Shown: positions 7,344-15,798, numbered from the stretch's first letter. The stretch: 53,284 nucleotides of DNA from Armatimonadota bacterium (GCA_029547025.1 JAKPQA010000350.1:1-53284); one strand, 5' to 3'. Translations and numbers: made by a program. The notes: generated by a model from the letters alone, not told the origin.

Positions 7344-8483
7344 CTACTCTCCGCGCTTCCACGCCCGCACGTACTCGATGCTGTACGTGGACGGCAGGTC
7401 TTCGTCTTTCGGGAGCCCGAACCAGTCGGGCATGGTCTCGCTGTCGAAGTTCAGCGTCAGTGGCTGGTGCCAGTGCGTGTTCGGGCCCCAACGGACCAGC
7501 ACGCCATCGAGGTAGAACCGCAGCTCCCGCTCATCCCACTCGAGCCCATACACATGGTAGTCATCGACCAGGTCCCATGGCGTTTCGTAGGCGCCGCCGA
7601 TGGCGATGTGTTGCCTCTCGGCGGGCGTTCTCATGACGTGAACGGTCATGTTGAGCTTTCGCTCGTAGCCCGGGGCGCGGCCGCCGATCTCGTAGACGTC
7701 GATCTCGGTCCACCAGTCATCGGTTGAGTCGTAGAACCAGAACGAGCTGGAGCCCGCTGACTTCATTGGCTTTGCCTTGACCTCGAAGTAGCCGTAGCGG
7801 ACCGTTTGCTTGCTCTTGACGGCCGCGCTCGTGTAGGTGTGATAGCCCTCCTCCTTCGACGCTTCGGCCACTTCCTGCTTCCGCATCGCCAGGTGGAGCT
7901 TCCCATCGCTCACGGTCACGTTGCCGGCATAGAAGAAGGCCGGCTGCCGGCCCTTCCAGCCCGGGTTGTTGGGCCACCACTTGGTCGCATCGAGTGTGTC
8001 GCCCTCGAACTCGTCGGTGAGCGGCTCATAGGGCACCCATCGGCCCTCGTTGGCCTGGTCGGAGAGGGGAAGATCGTCGCGGACTCGCTGCACCCCACCG
8101 CCGCTCAGATCGGGGGTGAAGGCCTCCCAGGCGGCGGCCCACTGGCCGACGTCTTCGGCCTGTGGCTCGATTCCCGCCGCGCCGAAGTCATCGCGCGCCA
8201 GCGGGCTGACACGTGCGGCGTAGTCGACGGGGTCGGGCGGGATGGCCACGGCGCCGACGGCCAGGCCGGCGGCCACATCGAATGGGCCGGCGTAGCGCCG
8301 GGACAGCGAAGACGCGCCCGGGCCGATGAGCCAGTAGCGCAGCTCGCACCCGCGCGGCCCGCTGAGTACGACGTTGCCCGCCGCGTCGCGGCTGATCTCC
8401 GGGCTCGGCGTCCCCTGCCCCGCCAGCGGTACTACCGAAGCCGCCAGCACGGTTCCCGCGAGCATGCATCGGTGGATCGACAT
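7344..8483 (-). CDS. secreted GH16 family endo-beta-glycanase (agarase/carrageenase-like)
   Basis: A 379-residue exported enzyme. A signal peptide (about residues 1-23, ending 'PLAGQG') is followed by a small beta domain (residues about 28-80, 'GCELRYWLIGPGAS') like the Fn3-type chitobiase C-terminal domain, and a GH16 catalytic jelly roll from about residue 157 ('DEFEGDTLDATKWW'). The GH16 signature is 'WWTEIDVYEIGG', with Glu260 as nucleophile, Asp262, and Glu265 as acid/base. The 'PGWKGRQPAFFYAGNVTV' stretch is typical of the agarase/porphyranase/carrageenase side of the family, so a marine-type or related beta-galactan is a plausible substrate, but this is inference. The ATG at 8483 has AGGGAGAG ten bases upstream; the GTG at 8492 is too close to it. 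Confidence 0.93.
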   Translation of the reverse strand: MSIHRCMLAGTVLAASVVPLAGQGTPSPEISRDAAGNVVLSGPRGCELRYWLIGPGASSLSRRYAGPFDVAAGLAVGAVAIPPDPVDYAARVSPLARDDFGAAGIEPQAEDVGQWAAAWEAFTPDLSGGGVQRVRDDLPLSDQANEGRWVPYEPLTDEFEGDTLDATKWWPNNPGWKGRQPAFFYAGNVTVSDGKLHLAMRKQEVAEASKEEGYHTYTSAAVKSKQTVRYGYFEVKAKPMKSAGSSSFWFYDSTDDWWTEIDVYEIGGRAPGYERKLNMTVHVMRTPAERQHIAIGGAYETPWDLVDDYHVYGLEWDERELRFYLDGVLVRWGPNTHWHQPLTLNFDSETMPDWFGLPKDEDLPSTYSIEYVRAWKRGE

Positions 8484-8502
8484 GGGTGTCACTCTCCCTA
8501 TT

Positions 8503-8590
8503 GCTCTTCGTGCCCGCGGGCCTCCCGGTCCGCGCCGTTGACGTGGGTTCTGCTATGGCGGGCGAGGACGTTCGCCGGCACAGGACCATA
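8503..8590. repeat. decayed, inverted copy of the 89-bp repeat
   Basis: The reverse complement of this stretch lines up with the 89-bp unit. TTCGTGCCCGCGGGCCTCCC matches the complement of the AGGA hairpin side, and GGCGGGCGAGGACGTTCGCC matches the complement of the TCCT hairpin side. About ten extra bases sit between the two blocks. It fills the gap between the GH16 start and the six-hairpin glycosidase stop, showing that the family is dispersed and not only tandem. Confidence 0.75.
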
Positions 8591-8594
8591 GGCC

Positions 8595-10571
8595 CTACTC
8601 CAGCGCCACCTCGATGCTCCCCTCGCCCGTCCACGGCCGCCGTAGTATCGTATGCCCGTTCGACAGCACCGAGACCTCCGTGCCCTGTCGCTGCCGCGTG
8701 ACGACGATGCTGAACTCGCGCCCAAAGGCGCGCACGTTCCGCAGGGCCATGTGGTCCCAGCGCGACGGCAGCTTCGGCGCGCAGCGGAACGAGCTCAGCC
8801 CGGTCGGCACGATGCCGAACAGCCCCTCGGTGACCACCCGGCAGTACAGCGCACTCTCGGCCGATAGGTGCGCCTGGTTCCCCTCGGGGTAGGCCTCGAC
8901 GGCGTAGGGCACGTGGTCGCCGAGCAGCCGTCGGCGCGAGTACTCGGCGAAGTACCGCAGCGCCCGGTCCGTCTCGCCGACGAAGAACACCCCGCGCAGG
9001 GCGTAGAGGGTCGACCGATCCCAGAAGGTGATCTCGCCCGCCTGGGTCGCCAGGCCGTCCACGGTCCACAGCCTGGGCGAGAACAGCGCCTGCAGCGTGC
9101 CGGCTTTGCGCTCGTCAATGCCCATCGTCAGCGGAACGCAGATCCAGGCGCGAAGCACCGTGTTCCCGTCGTAGTACCGGTAGGTGTCGAACCCCTCGAC
9201 CGTGGCGCCGAAGTAGCGATCGATGTCGGCCCGCAGCTCGACCGCCCAGCGGTCGTACTCGTCCGCCGAGGCCCCGTCGCCCAACGCCCGCGCCACGTCG
9301 GCCGCTGACCGCAGCGCGCCATAGGTCAGCGTTGAGGTGTTCAGGTTCGCCCTCCCGGCCGGGAACCGGCCCTCGAGCTCGTCGCTGTCCGACGCGATGA
9401 CGCGCTCGGCCGTGGTGTGCCTCCTGCAGTACTCGAGGCACCAGCGGATAGCGGGCCAGAGTTCCTGAGCAACGGCGCGGTCGCCGAGGGCCAGGGCGTA
9501 GCGCGACGCGCCGTAGGCCACCATCGCTGCGTCGCCGCGGTCACCCGCGCCGCCCCAGGTGTCGACCCCTTCGGCGATGACCGATGAGGGGATGGCTGTG
9601 TACTCGGGCGTCATGAACCGAGCGAAGTGGCGGAAGCAGTTGAGCGACGCCTCGTTCCCGCCGGCGTCGCCGAGGAACGGGAAGAATGGCGCCGCGTACT
9701 CGGCCTGGTCGTTCGCCCAGATGGCCGCGTAGTACCGCCCCCCGCCCGGGCCATGCATCAGCCCGCCTTTCGTGGCGAAGATGCTCTCGGCCGCGCGGAG
9801 CTTCGCCAACTCGAACGCACGGTCGAGCACCGGGTCGGGCGTCTCCAGCCTCAGCGACCGCGATAGGCCGTGGACGAACGCCCGCCGGTCGCGCTCCTCG
9901 CTCTCACCGTCAACCTGAGGCGGCGCCTCGGGTGCCACCCGGCCGGTGTAGACGGTGTCGAGGCCGACGGTGGCCCCCGGCGCCAGTTCCCGCGGTCTCA
10001 GCCCAGCCGACCGTGCCTCCATCACGTACTCGCCCGCCACGCCCGTGGCGCGGTACTCGGTTTGGAGTGGCGAGGCGGCGACCGTGACAGCGGTCGTGTT
10101 GGCGTTGCGGAGCATCCACCGCTCGATCACATAGGGGCCCTCGCGCGACGGAAGAAGCGTCCGCGCCAGGTCGATCCCTCCGGCCGTGTGGCTCTCAAGA
10201 GTGAGTGTGCCGTCAAACGCGACGCGGAAGGGCTTCTCCACGCCAATGGGCTGTCCGTCGACCGTGACCTGCGGGCTCGCGTCGATGCCGAAGTCGTGGA
10301 TCAGGCTCGCGTGGGTGTCGTTGGGGATGGTTCGGAGCATCGGCCATACGACCCGGCGCGAGAGCACGAGTTCACCGCCCTGGTTGGTGCCGTAGGTCAC
10401 GATCACCGCTACACGACGGCCACTCATCTCGATGTGGTCCGAGTGCGGTGAGTCGCCATTGTCGATGATCCACTCGATGCCGCTCTCGGCGAGCCGCCAT
10501 CGATCCCGGGCGGCGGAAGGGTCAGCCAGAGCGGCCATCAGGGCACACCCGGCGGGGAGAACAGGGGCCAT
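8595..10571 (-). CDS. six-hairpin (alpha/alpha)6-barrel glycosidase-like protein
   Basis: A 658-residue protein. The N-terminal 230 residues form a beta-sandwich-like domain, and residues about 240-600 form helical hairpins of the six-hairpin glycosidase superfamily (GH63/GH78/debranching type). Diagnostic pieces are 'GGRYYAAIWANDQAEYAAPF', 'WGGAGDRGDAAMVAYGAS', 'TFWDRSTLYALRGVFFVGE' and 'EAYPEGNQAHLSAESALYCR'. Candidate acidic residues lie in 'WANDQAEYA' and 'VEAYPEG'. The exact GH family is not clear. A weak signal may be present ('MAPVLPAGCALMAALA'). The ATG at 10571 has GGAGG eight bases upstream. It probably cleaves oligosaccharides made by the neighbouring GH16 enzyme. Confidence 0.82.
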   Translation of the reverse strand: MAPVLPAGCALMAALADPSAARDRWRLAESGIEWIIDNGDSPHSDHIEMSGRRVAVIVTYGTNQGGELVLSRRVVWPMLRTIPNDTHASLIHDFGIDASPQVTVDGQPIGVEKPFRVAFDGTLTLESHTAGGIDLARTLLPSREGPYVIERWMLRNANTTAVTVAASPLQTEYRATGVAGEYVMEARSAGLRPRELAPGATVGLDTVYTGRVAPEAPPQVDGESEERDRRAFVHGLSRSLRLETPDPVLDRAFELAKLRAAESIFATKGGLMHGPGGGRYYAAIWANDQAEYAAPFFPFLGDAGGNEASLNCFRHFARFMTPEYTAIPSSVIAEGVDTWGGAGDRGDAAMVAYGASRYALALGDRAVAQELWPAIRWCLEYCRRHTTAERVIASDSDELEGRFPAGRANLNTSTLTYGALRSAADVARALGDGASADEYDRWAVELRADIDRYFGATVEGFDTYRYYDGNTVLRAWICVPLTMGIDERKAGTLQALFSPRLWTVDGLATQAGEITFWDRSTLYALRGVFFVGETDRALRYFAEYSRRRLLGDHVPYAVEAYPEGNQAHLSAESALYCRVVTEGLFGIVPTGLSSFRCAPKLPSRWDHMALRNVRAFGREFSIVVTRQRQGTEVSVLSNGHTILRRPWTGEGSIEVALE

Positions 10572-10591
10572 GTGGGGCACCTCCGGCCCGC

Positions 10592-10600
10592 ATCATACCA
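10592..10600 (-). promoter_or_regulatory. possible extended -10 promoter for the six-hairpin glycosidase gene
   Basis: On the minus strand the sequence TGGTATGAT fits an extended -10 element (TGn followed by TATGAT). It lies about 20 bases upstream of the ATG at 10571, which would give a very short leader. No good -35 hexamer is seen at 17 bases. Confidence 0.35.
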
Positions 10601-10688
10601 CGCGGTCTGGCCGTGCACCGCCAAGGGGAACCCGCGTGATAGGTCGAATCATCGGGCGGTAGCGGACCGACAGGAGGAGTGGTCGCCC

Positions 10689-11528
10689 ATGGCTCTCGAC
10701 CTCACGGCGGAGGGCACCGTCACGGAACTCGTCGACCACCTGGCGCAAGTCGAGGCCGGAGACGCGATGGCCGAGCGCGCCAAGAAGCGCAGTGGCTGGG
10801 GCATCTTCCTCTGCATCCTGGTCGGTATCGCCGGCCTGGCGGTGCTGCCGCAGCCAGCCAACTTGGTCGTCGGTGCGCTGGCCCTGGCGGGATTCGTGGC
10901 ATGCATTGTGTGGTACCTACGTCAGTCGCGAGTCGACTACGAGGACCGCAAGCTCGACGTGGCGCGGCAGCTCCTGCAGGTACTCGGGCAGGACATCCCG
11001 CGCAAGGCCAAGTGCCATCTGGTGATTCGCGACGGCGCCTTCACGCCCCTCGAACGCGAGGAGCTTGGCGGGCGCCGCAAGGAGGCAGACACGCAGCGAT
11101 GGCTCGAGCTGAGAGGCGGGCTCCATGATGGCACCGCGTTCGGCATCGCCATCGACCAGACCGAGCGGCGTCTGCTGAAGCTCAAGCCCGGCAAGGGCTG
11201 GCGCCAGAAGCGGTGCGCCGTGCAGGAAACGGTCACACTGAAGCTCAGGCTCGACGCCGGCTGCTATCCTGCGGCGCCCAGTCTGGGCGCGCTGGTCGGG
11301 AGCCAGGTCGAGGGGGGGCTGACTGTCAGCCGGGTGCGGATGCCGTCGGCGGAGTCGCCTGCCCTGTCCATCGAGGCGGAAGGGCCCATCGGCGCCCTGG
11401 CGGCACAGGTCTACCGGGCGGGGAACACTGGGTTCCACCAGGGGCCCGATCCGCGGCTCTCGGCCGCGCACGTCCTCGGTCTCATGGCCCACGTGTGGAC
11501 GCACCTGGGGCAGTCGCGGGTGGCGTAG
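10689..11528 (+). CDS. unrecognised membrane protein with cytoplasmic C-terminal domain
   Basis: I do not recognise this 279-residue protein. After about 30 polar residues two hydrophobic segments form a hairpin (residues about 37-57, 'GIFLCILVGIAGLAVL', and 60-78, 'LVVGALALAGFVACIVWYL'). A soluble domain of about 195 residues follows, rich in basic residues ('RRLLKLKPGKGWRQKRCAV', then 'TVTLKLRLDAGC'). No catalytic motif is apparent. The ATG at 10689 has AGGAGGAG at 10672-10679; the ORF opens earlier without support. It is divergent from the glycosidase gene and convergent with the aldo/keto reductase, separated from the latter by a REP-containing element. Confidence 0.8.
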   Translation: MALDLTAEGTVTELVDHLAQVEAGDAMAERAKKRSGWGIFLCILVGIAGLAVLPQPANLVVGALALAGFVACIVWYLRQSRVDYEDRKLDVARQLLQVLGQDIPRKAKCHLVIRDGAFTPLEREELGGRRKEADTQRWLELRGGLHDGTAFGIAIDQTERRLLKLKPGKGWRQKRCAVQETVTLKLRLDAGCYPAAPSLGALVGSQVEGGLTVSRVRMPSAESPALSIEAEGPIGALAAQVYRAGNTGFHQGPDPRLSAAHVLGLMAHVWTHLGQSRVA

Positions 11529-11530
11529 AG

Positions 11531-11739
11531 GCCGGAAACCGGTGACAGTCACGAATGGCACGCACTTAGGGTCGGCACCGACGCACACCTAACCGTAGGC
11601 GAGGCTTCAGCCTCGCGCGAAGTGGCTCTACAGGCCATTGTGAGCCGAGGCTAAAGCCTCGGCTACCGAGGTGATGCGACATACGCCTCTGGCATTGGGC
11701 TTAAGTGCGGACCATTCGTGACAGTCACCGGTTTCCGGC
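11531..11739. mobile_element. 209-bp inverted-repeat element (MITE-like) between convergent genes
   Basis: Arms at 11531-11568 and 11702-11739 are inverted repeats matching at about 35 of 38 positions (both begin GCCGGAAACCGGTGAC when read inward). The interior carries a REP doublet (separate entry). There is no ORF. The size, terminal inverted repeats and intergenic place between convergent genes fit a non-autonomous element. No target-site duplication was recognised. Confidence 0.8.
11595..11666. repeat. REP doublet (BIME-like), two GTAG-led hairpins in inverted orientation
   Basis: On the plus strand GTAG (11595-11598) leads the hairpin GCGAGGC-TTCA-GCCTCGC (11599-11616). On the minus strand GTAG (11666-11663) leads CCGAGGC-TTTA-GCCTCGG. 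Both have a 7-bp stem and a 4-base loop directly after the GTAG foot, the classic REP layout recognised by RAYT transposases, and they face each other as in a BIME. Confidence 0.85.
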
Positions 11740-11753
11740 TCGCGTCGGTAGTC

Positions 11754-12713
11754 CTACACCATCCTGATCGCGAACATCGGGCAGTGCGGCGCGCAGTACC
11801 CGCACAGGATGCACTGCTCCACATCGACCACGGCTTTCCCCTCAACGACGCTGAGGGCGGCGTTCTCGCACGCGTCGACGCACTTCCCGCAGCCCTGGCA
11901 GACGAAGGTGAGGATGTTCAGCCGCTTCGAGTGCGCCGCCGTCCGCTCACTTAGCTCCTTCGGGATGGCCATCGACTGCGCGAACCGCAGGTTCCACTCG
12001 ACCTCATCGGGTGTCACCATGCCGACCGCGATGGTATCGAGTACGTCGAGGCCGAAGGCGTACTGGAGGGCCTCCTCACGCCGGGGGACCAGATTCCCAC
12101 CGGCCAGGGCTTTCATGCCGTAGACGAACTTGCCCGCGTCGTGCGCCTCGGCCGTGGCCGCGATCATCTCGTCGACGGTCCCGTCGACGATGCCCATGCC
12201 CGTCAGGTTGATGAGCGGGTGGACCACGTCGATGTCCGGGTGCCGGGCGGCGATCCGGACGCCCTCCACTGCGTGCGAGCTCAGCCCGACGAGGCTGATT
12301 CGGCCCTTCGCCTTCGCCTCGAGCAGCGCATCGAGCGTCGGCCCCCATTCCTCGCGGGTGAGCAGGCTGCGCGCGCAGTGGCAGAGCATGATGTCAATGA
12401 CGTCCCGCCCGAGCTCCCGCCGGGCCATCTCGATGTGCTCCCGCGCGGCCGCGCCGTCGGCCCGGGCGTGCGTCTTGGTGGCCACGGTGACCGTGCCCTG
12501 CCAGCCGAACAGCCCCCGGGCTACGTGCTCGTAGGTACCGTAGGCCGTGGCGGTGTCGATGAAGCTGACGCCGCCTTCGACGGCCGCGCGCACGACTCGA
12601 GCCCCCTCCTCGACCGTCAGCCCGCGCTGCAGCGGGCCCATGGGTAGAGCGCCCAGGCCGAGCCGAGTGACGGACCGGCCGAGCTTTGGGACGTACCGTG
12701 TTTCCAGAGCCAT
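11754..12713 (-). CDS. aldo/keto reductase with C-terminal 2[4Fe-4S] ferredoxin domain
   Basis: A 319-residue cytoplasmic oxidoreductase. Residues 1-260 form an AKR TIM barrel with the tetrad Asp53 and Tyr58 ('FIDTATAYG'), Lys80 ('VATKTHA') and His112 ('IMLCHCA'). The C-terminus has two full CxxCxxCxxxC sets: cluster I Cys272/275/278/282 ('CQGCGKCVDAC') and cluster II Cys301/304/307/311 ('CILCGYCAPHC'). This AKR-plus-ferredoxin fusion is a known family of unknown substrate. It suggests electron transfer from or to ferredoxin, with or without NADPH. The ATG at 12713 has GGAGG six bases upstream; the ORF extends to 12761 without support. Confidence 0.92.
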   Translation of the reverse strand: MALETRYVPKLGRSVTRLGLGALPMGPLQRGLTVEEGARVVRAAVEGGVSFIDTATAYGTYEHVARGLFGWQGTVTVATKTHARADGAAAREHIEMARRELGRDVIDIMLCHCARSLLTREEWGPTLDALLEAKAKGRISLVGLSSHAVEGVRIAARHPDIDVVHPLINLTGMGIVDGTVDEMIAATAEAHDAGKFVYGMKALAGGNLVPRREEALQYAFGLDVLDTIAVGMVTPDEVEWNLRFAQSMAIPKELSERTAAHSKRLNILTFVCQGCGKCVDACENAALSVVEGKAVVDVEQCILCGYCAPHCPMFAIRMV

Positions 12714-12746
12714 CGGGTCCTCCAAGACGGGTGACGCGGCATGCGT

Positions 12747-12880
12747 GCCGGAGACAGCCACGGATGGACACGCACTTGGGGTCCGACGGTGCGGGCCGGG
12801 CCCGTGGAGTCAGTAGGCGTGCCTTCCGCCTTGCGTGGGGCACTCCCCCCGGCCATTGTAGCCAACGTTGGGGTTCGGGC
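12747..12880. mobile_element. decayed second copy of the REP-bearing inverted-repeat element
   Basis: This stretch lines up in the same orientation with the element at 11531. GCCGGAGACAGCCACGGATG matches its left arm, followed by CACGCACTTGGGGTC, then GTAGGCGTGCCTTCCGCCTT where the first REP sits, and GGCCATTGTAGCC. The stems no longer pair well and a matching right arm was not found, so it is a relic. The rest of the 12714-12970 gap shows nothing further. Confidence 0.65.
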
Positions 12881-12970
12881 CAGAGCGCCCAGCGCTGAGC
12901 GCACGGCGCCGGAGAGCCGGCGCGAGCGCCATCCCCAGCCGGTCCCTGTTTCGCACATGGGCATGGGCCC

Positions 12971-13828
12971 CTACCGCACGCGCGGCCAGTAGCGGTTACC
13001 GGACTGCTCGAGCCTGAGGGGCAGGCCCAGGGCCTCGGACAAGATGGCGTCCGTCAGGACCTGGCTGCGCGGTCCTTGGGCAACCACAGCCCCGTCGCGG
13101 AGTACCAGCGCGTGCGTGAACGACGGCATGATCTCCTCGACGTGGTGCGTCACCAGGACGAGAGTGGGCCCGTCGGACTGCCCCGCCAGCTCGTCGAGTA
13201 GGGCGAGGAACCGCTCGCGAGCGGCAAGATCGAGGCCCGCGCATATCTCGTCGAGCACCAGCAGGTCCGGGTCGGCCATCAGAGCCCTTCCGATCAGGAC
13301 TTTCTGCTGCTCCCCCTGGGAGAGGGTCCCGAACTCGTGGCGGGCGCGGTCAGCGCAGCCTACGACGTGGAGCATGAACTCGGCTCGGGCGACCTCGTCC
13401 CGCGTGCGTTTGTTCCGCATGCCCACGGAGGCGTCTACGCCCGTCAGCACGGTCTCGAGCGCCGTGGCATGCGAAGGCACCCGGTCGCGCAGCGCGGCGC
13501 TGACCCACCCGATGCGCTTCCGAAGCTCGCGCAGGTCCGTGTTGCCGAAGGTCTCGCCGAGGAGTCGCACTCGGCCCTCACTGGGCCACAGGGTACCGCT
13601 GACGATGCTGAGGAGCGAAGTCTTGCCGGAGCCGTTGGGCCCCAGCACGGCCCAGTGCTCCCCACGGTCGATGCACCACGACAGGTCGTGGATGATCGTG
13701 GTCTTGCCGCGGAAGAGGCGGATGTGGCTCAGCTCAAGCACGGGTGCCGCAGAAGCCAGAGCGGCAACGCGCGCCATGGTGGTGGGAGCGGATTCAGGCA
13801 CTAGGTCTTCACCAGGGCTCCGGGGCAC
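12971..13828 (-). CDS. ABC transporter ATP-binding protein (ModF/YlmA-like), orphan
   Basis: A 285-residue ATPase. Walker A is 'GPNGSGKTS' (residues 63-71), the signature 'LSQGEQQKV' (169-177), Walker B 'DLLVLDEICAGLD' (188-200) and the switch His in 'LVTHHVEE' (about 228). The opening 'LFRGKTTIIHDLSWCIDRGE' resembles ModF/YlmA-type ATPases, where a non-canonical 'R.KTIL.DI.W.I..GE' is usual. No permease or binding protein lies next to it. The start is uncertain: GTG at 13828, a GTG nine codons later, or ATG at 13777, none with a strong ribosome site. It lies downstream of the Met-Gly cluster on the same strand, 114 bases apart with a hairpin between. Confidence 0.9.
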   Translation of the reverse strand: MPRSPGEDLVPESAPTTMARVAALASAAPVLELSHIRLFRGKTTIIHDLSWCIDRGEHWAVLGPNGSGKTSLLSIVSGTLWPSEGRVRLLGETFGNTDLRELRKRIGWVSAALRDRVPSHATALETVLTGVDASVGMRNKRTRDEVARAEFMLHVVGCADRARHEFGTLSQGEQQKVLIGRALMADPDLLVLDEICAGLDLAARERFLALLDELAGQSDGPTLVLVTHHVEEIMPSFTHALVLRDGAVVAQGPRSQVLTDAILSEALGLPLRLEQSGNRYWPRVR

Positions 13829-13835
13829 ATGCCAC

Positions 13836-13861
13836 GGGGCCCGCAGTCTGGCGCGGGCCCC
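13836..13861. terminator. GC-rich inverted repeat between the Met-Gly cluster and the ABC gene
   Basis: GGGGCCCGC (13836-13844) and GCGGGCCCC (13853-13861) form a perfect 9-bp stem with an 8-base loop. There is no T-run after it on the minus strand, so it is at most a weak or factor-assisted terminator. Confidence 0.45.
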
Positions 13862-13941
13862 GCAGGTGCCATAGTTATGTGTGGCCCACCTTAGCCCGCC
13901 GGCAGCCGCATGTCAACAGCCGCGCATGGCGCACTGCCGGG

Positions 13942-14895
13942 CTAGCGCCGACCGCCCATCATGCCAGGGCCCATCATCCCCGGCCCGCTGCCCATTCGGC
14001 CCCCCCCGGGGCCGGTGCCCCCCATGGGGCCCATGGCGCCAGGGCCGCCCGAGCCACCGGCCGCGCCCATCATGCCCGGACCGCCGCCCATCATGCCGGG
14101 GCCCATCATTCCGCCCATCATGCCGCCCTGGCCGGCCGCCGTGCCGCCAGAGCCGAGGTGGGCCTGCTGGAAGATGCGCCGGGTTCTGGACTGGTCAGTC
14201 GGCGGTGAGGATGGCGCCGACCGGTAGAACCACTTGTGGGTCCCGTAGTAGGGCGAGGTCAGCTCTGTTGGCGTCCCGGACTGCATCCGTTGGCGCTCTT
14301 GGGTCAGCCATGCGGCGATGGCAGCGTATTGGGTTGCTGTGGCCTGGTCGCCGTTGCCCAAGGCCTCGGCCTGGCGGGCGCATGCCTCGGCGATCTGGGC
14401 CGAGTAGACCTCCTGGGCGTTGGCGCGGGCCGTGGCGATGTAGTCATCCTGCCGTAGGCGTTCGCGGTAGATGGACGGCACACTGGCCATGGCCTGGGCG
14501 CCCAGGCGGCTCAGCTCGGCTTCCATGGCGGATCGAGTGCCCTCACGGTTGATGTAGATCGGCGCCGGAGGGATGCCGGTGGTGCCGCCCGATACGCGGT
14601 AGTCCGACCCCTCCTCGGTCTTGACTTCGGTCCCCGAAGGTGGCGCCGCGCCTCCGGGCGCGGGCGCTGCGGCCGATAGGCCACCCATCGGTGGCATGGC
14701 CCCGCCGGCGGCACCGGGAGGCATTTGCGCGTGGATCGTCCCCGAGGGCGCGAACGCCACGTAGGCCGCCAAGCCCAGGGCAAGCACCACGATCGCCAGA
14801 CCGGCGATATTCAGCCCGTTGCGCACGATCTCAGCAACTCCCTTCGCTCCCGAGCCGCCCGAGGCCACGGGGACAGCCCGGCTAGCGTAGACCAC
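13942..14895 (-). CDS. Met-Gly-tract protein 1: single-pass membrane protein with MG-rich tail
   Basis: Unrecognised, 317 residues. A single membrane segment (residues about 29-48, 'NIAGLAIVVLALGLAAYVAF') is followed by a Gly/Pro/Met-rich linker, a middle domain of about 130 polar and Ala-rich residues (about 105-235, helical, 'INREGTRSAMEAELSRLGAQ') and a C-terminal tail of about 65 residues dominated by Met and Gly ('GGMMGGMMGPGMMGGG'). It is the last of five consecutive same-strand genes with such tracts. It probably sits in the inner membrane with the tail outside or in the periplasm. The GTG start at 14895 lacks a clear ribosome site and could be a few codons later. Confidence 0.8.
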   Translation of the reverse strand: MVYASRAVPVASGGSGAKGVAEIVRNGLNIAGLAIVVLALGLAAYVAFAPSGTIHAQMPPGAAGGAMPPMGGLSAAAPAPGGAAPPSGTEVKTEEGSDYRVSGGTTGIPPAPIYINREGTRSAMEAELSRLGAQAMASVPSIYRERLRQDDYIATARANAQEVYSAQIAEACARQAEALGNGDQATATQYAAIAAWLTQERQRMQSGTPTELTSPYYGTHKWFYRSAPSSPPTDQSRTRRIFQQAHLGSGGTAAGQGGMMGGMMGPGMMGGGPGMMGAAGGSGGPGAMGPMGGTGPGGGRMGSGPGMMGPGMMGGRR

Positions 14896-14919
14896 GGATG
14901 CGGCGTGCGGCCCGGGGGC

Positions 14920-15747
14920 CTACCGCGAGAGATCCTCCGGCGATGGTGGCCGGTAGTACGGCCTCTGGACCGCTGGGGCCGCCGACGGACCCATCACATA
15001 GATCACCGTCAGGTCCTGCCGCTCCTCTTCGACACGACTCGCCCAGCGCGTGTCGTCGGGCTTCAGGCGGGTGGTGCGGCGGACTGCCGCCTCGGCGCTG
15101 CGGAGTATGTCTGCCTTCACCGAGTCCGGCAGGTTCTCGCCGAGGGCCAGCCCCTTCTGCACCGCTTTGGCGTGGATTCGCCGCACTTCGGCCCGATAGT
15201 GTGTGCTCTCCCAGTCGCCGGGCGACAGCCGCGCTGCCGCCCCAGACGCCACCTGTCGCAGGCTCGATGGCGACAACCGCCGCTCCATTCGTGCTTCGAT
15301 GGCACGTGTCGCCCCCGCGAACCGTGGCAGCTCCCTGGATTCGATCTGGTAGCGAATGGCCCTCGTGGACCCGGGGCGCAGCTGGCCCAGCGTGGGGTCG
15401 GTGAGTGCTGCGTGGCGCAGTGCCGCGTCGGCCAGCTCGGCGTGCAGTGGCTTCCATCGCTCATGAGAGGCCACGGACCATTCCAGCAGGGCCAGCTCCT
15501 CTTCGGAGAGCGGTCCCGGCTCGGTCGCCGGAGTGCTGGGCGCGGGGGCAGCCGGCGCGGCCGCGCCGCCACCCATCCCCCCCATGCCACCCATGCTGCC
15601 CATCATGCCGGGGGCGCCGCTGCCCATCATACCCGGCCCCATGGGGCTGGAGCCCTGGGCAGAAACCAGGTAGGGTCTCCCGACCAGGCAGACAAGGCCG
15701 AACAGGCCCAGTGCCACCGCTCCTGTTGCGATCCACAGTCTTCGCAT
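14920..15747 (-). CDS. Met-Gly-tract protein 2: secreted or anchored helical protein
   Basis: Unrecognised, 275 residues. It begins with a hydrophobic N-terminus ('MRRLWIATGAVALGLFGLVC') that is a signal peptide or anchor, directly followed by a Met-Gly tract ('MGPGMMGSGAPGMMGSMGG', about residues 36-62). The remainder (about 80-275) is charged and helical, with no motif I know. Here the tract is near the N-terminus, unlike protein 1 where it is the tail. The ATG at 15747 is preferred over the TTG at 15762 on ribosome-site grounds (GGTGG at about 8 bases). It lies 24 bases upstream of protein 1, so the two are very likely co-transcribed. Confidence 0.8.
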   Translation of the reverse strand: MRRLWIATGAVALGLFGLVCLVGRPYLVSAQGSSPMGPGMMGSGAPGMMGSMGGMGGMGGGAAAPAAPAPSTPATEPGPLSEEELALLEWSVASHERWKPLHAELADAALRHAALTDPTLGQLRPGSTRAIRYQIESRELPRFAGATRAIEARMERRLSPSSLRQVASGAAARLSPGDWESTHYRAEVRRIHAKAVQKGLALGENLPDSVKADILRSAEAAVRRTTRLKPDDTRWASRVEEERQDLTVIYVMGPSAAPAVQRPYYRPPSPEDLSR

Positions 15748-15798
15748 AGGCCACCGTTCCAATGCCAGTTCCCGGTTCGTGCGGGAGACTCTGTGCGC

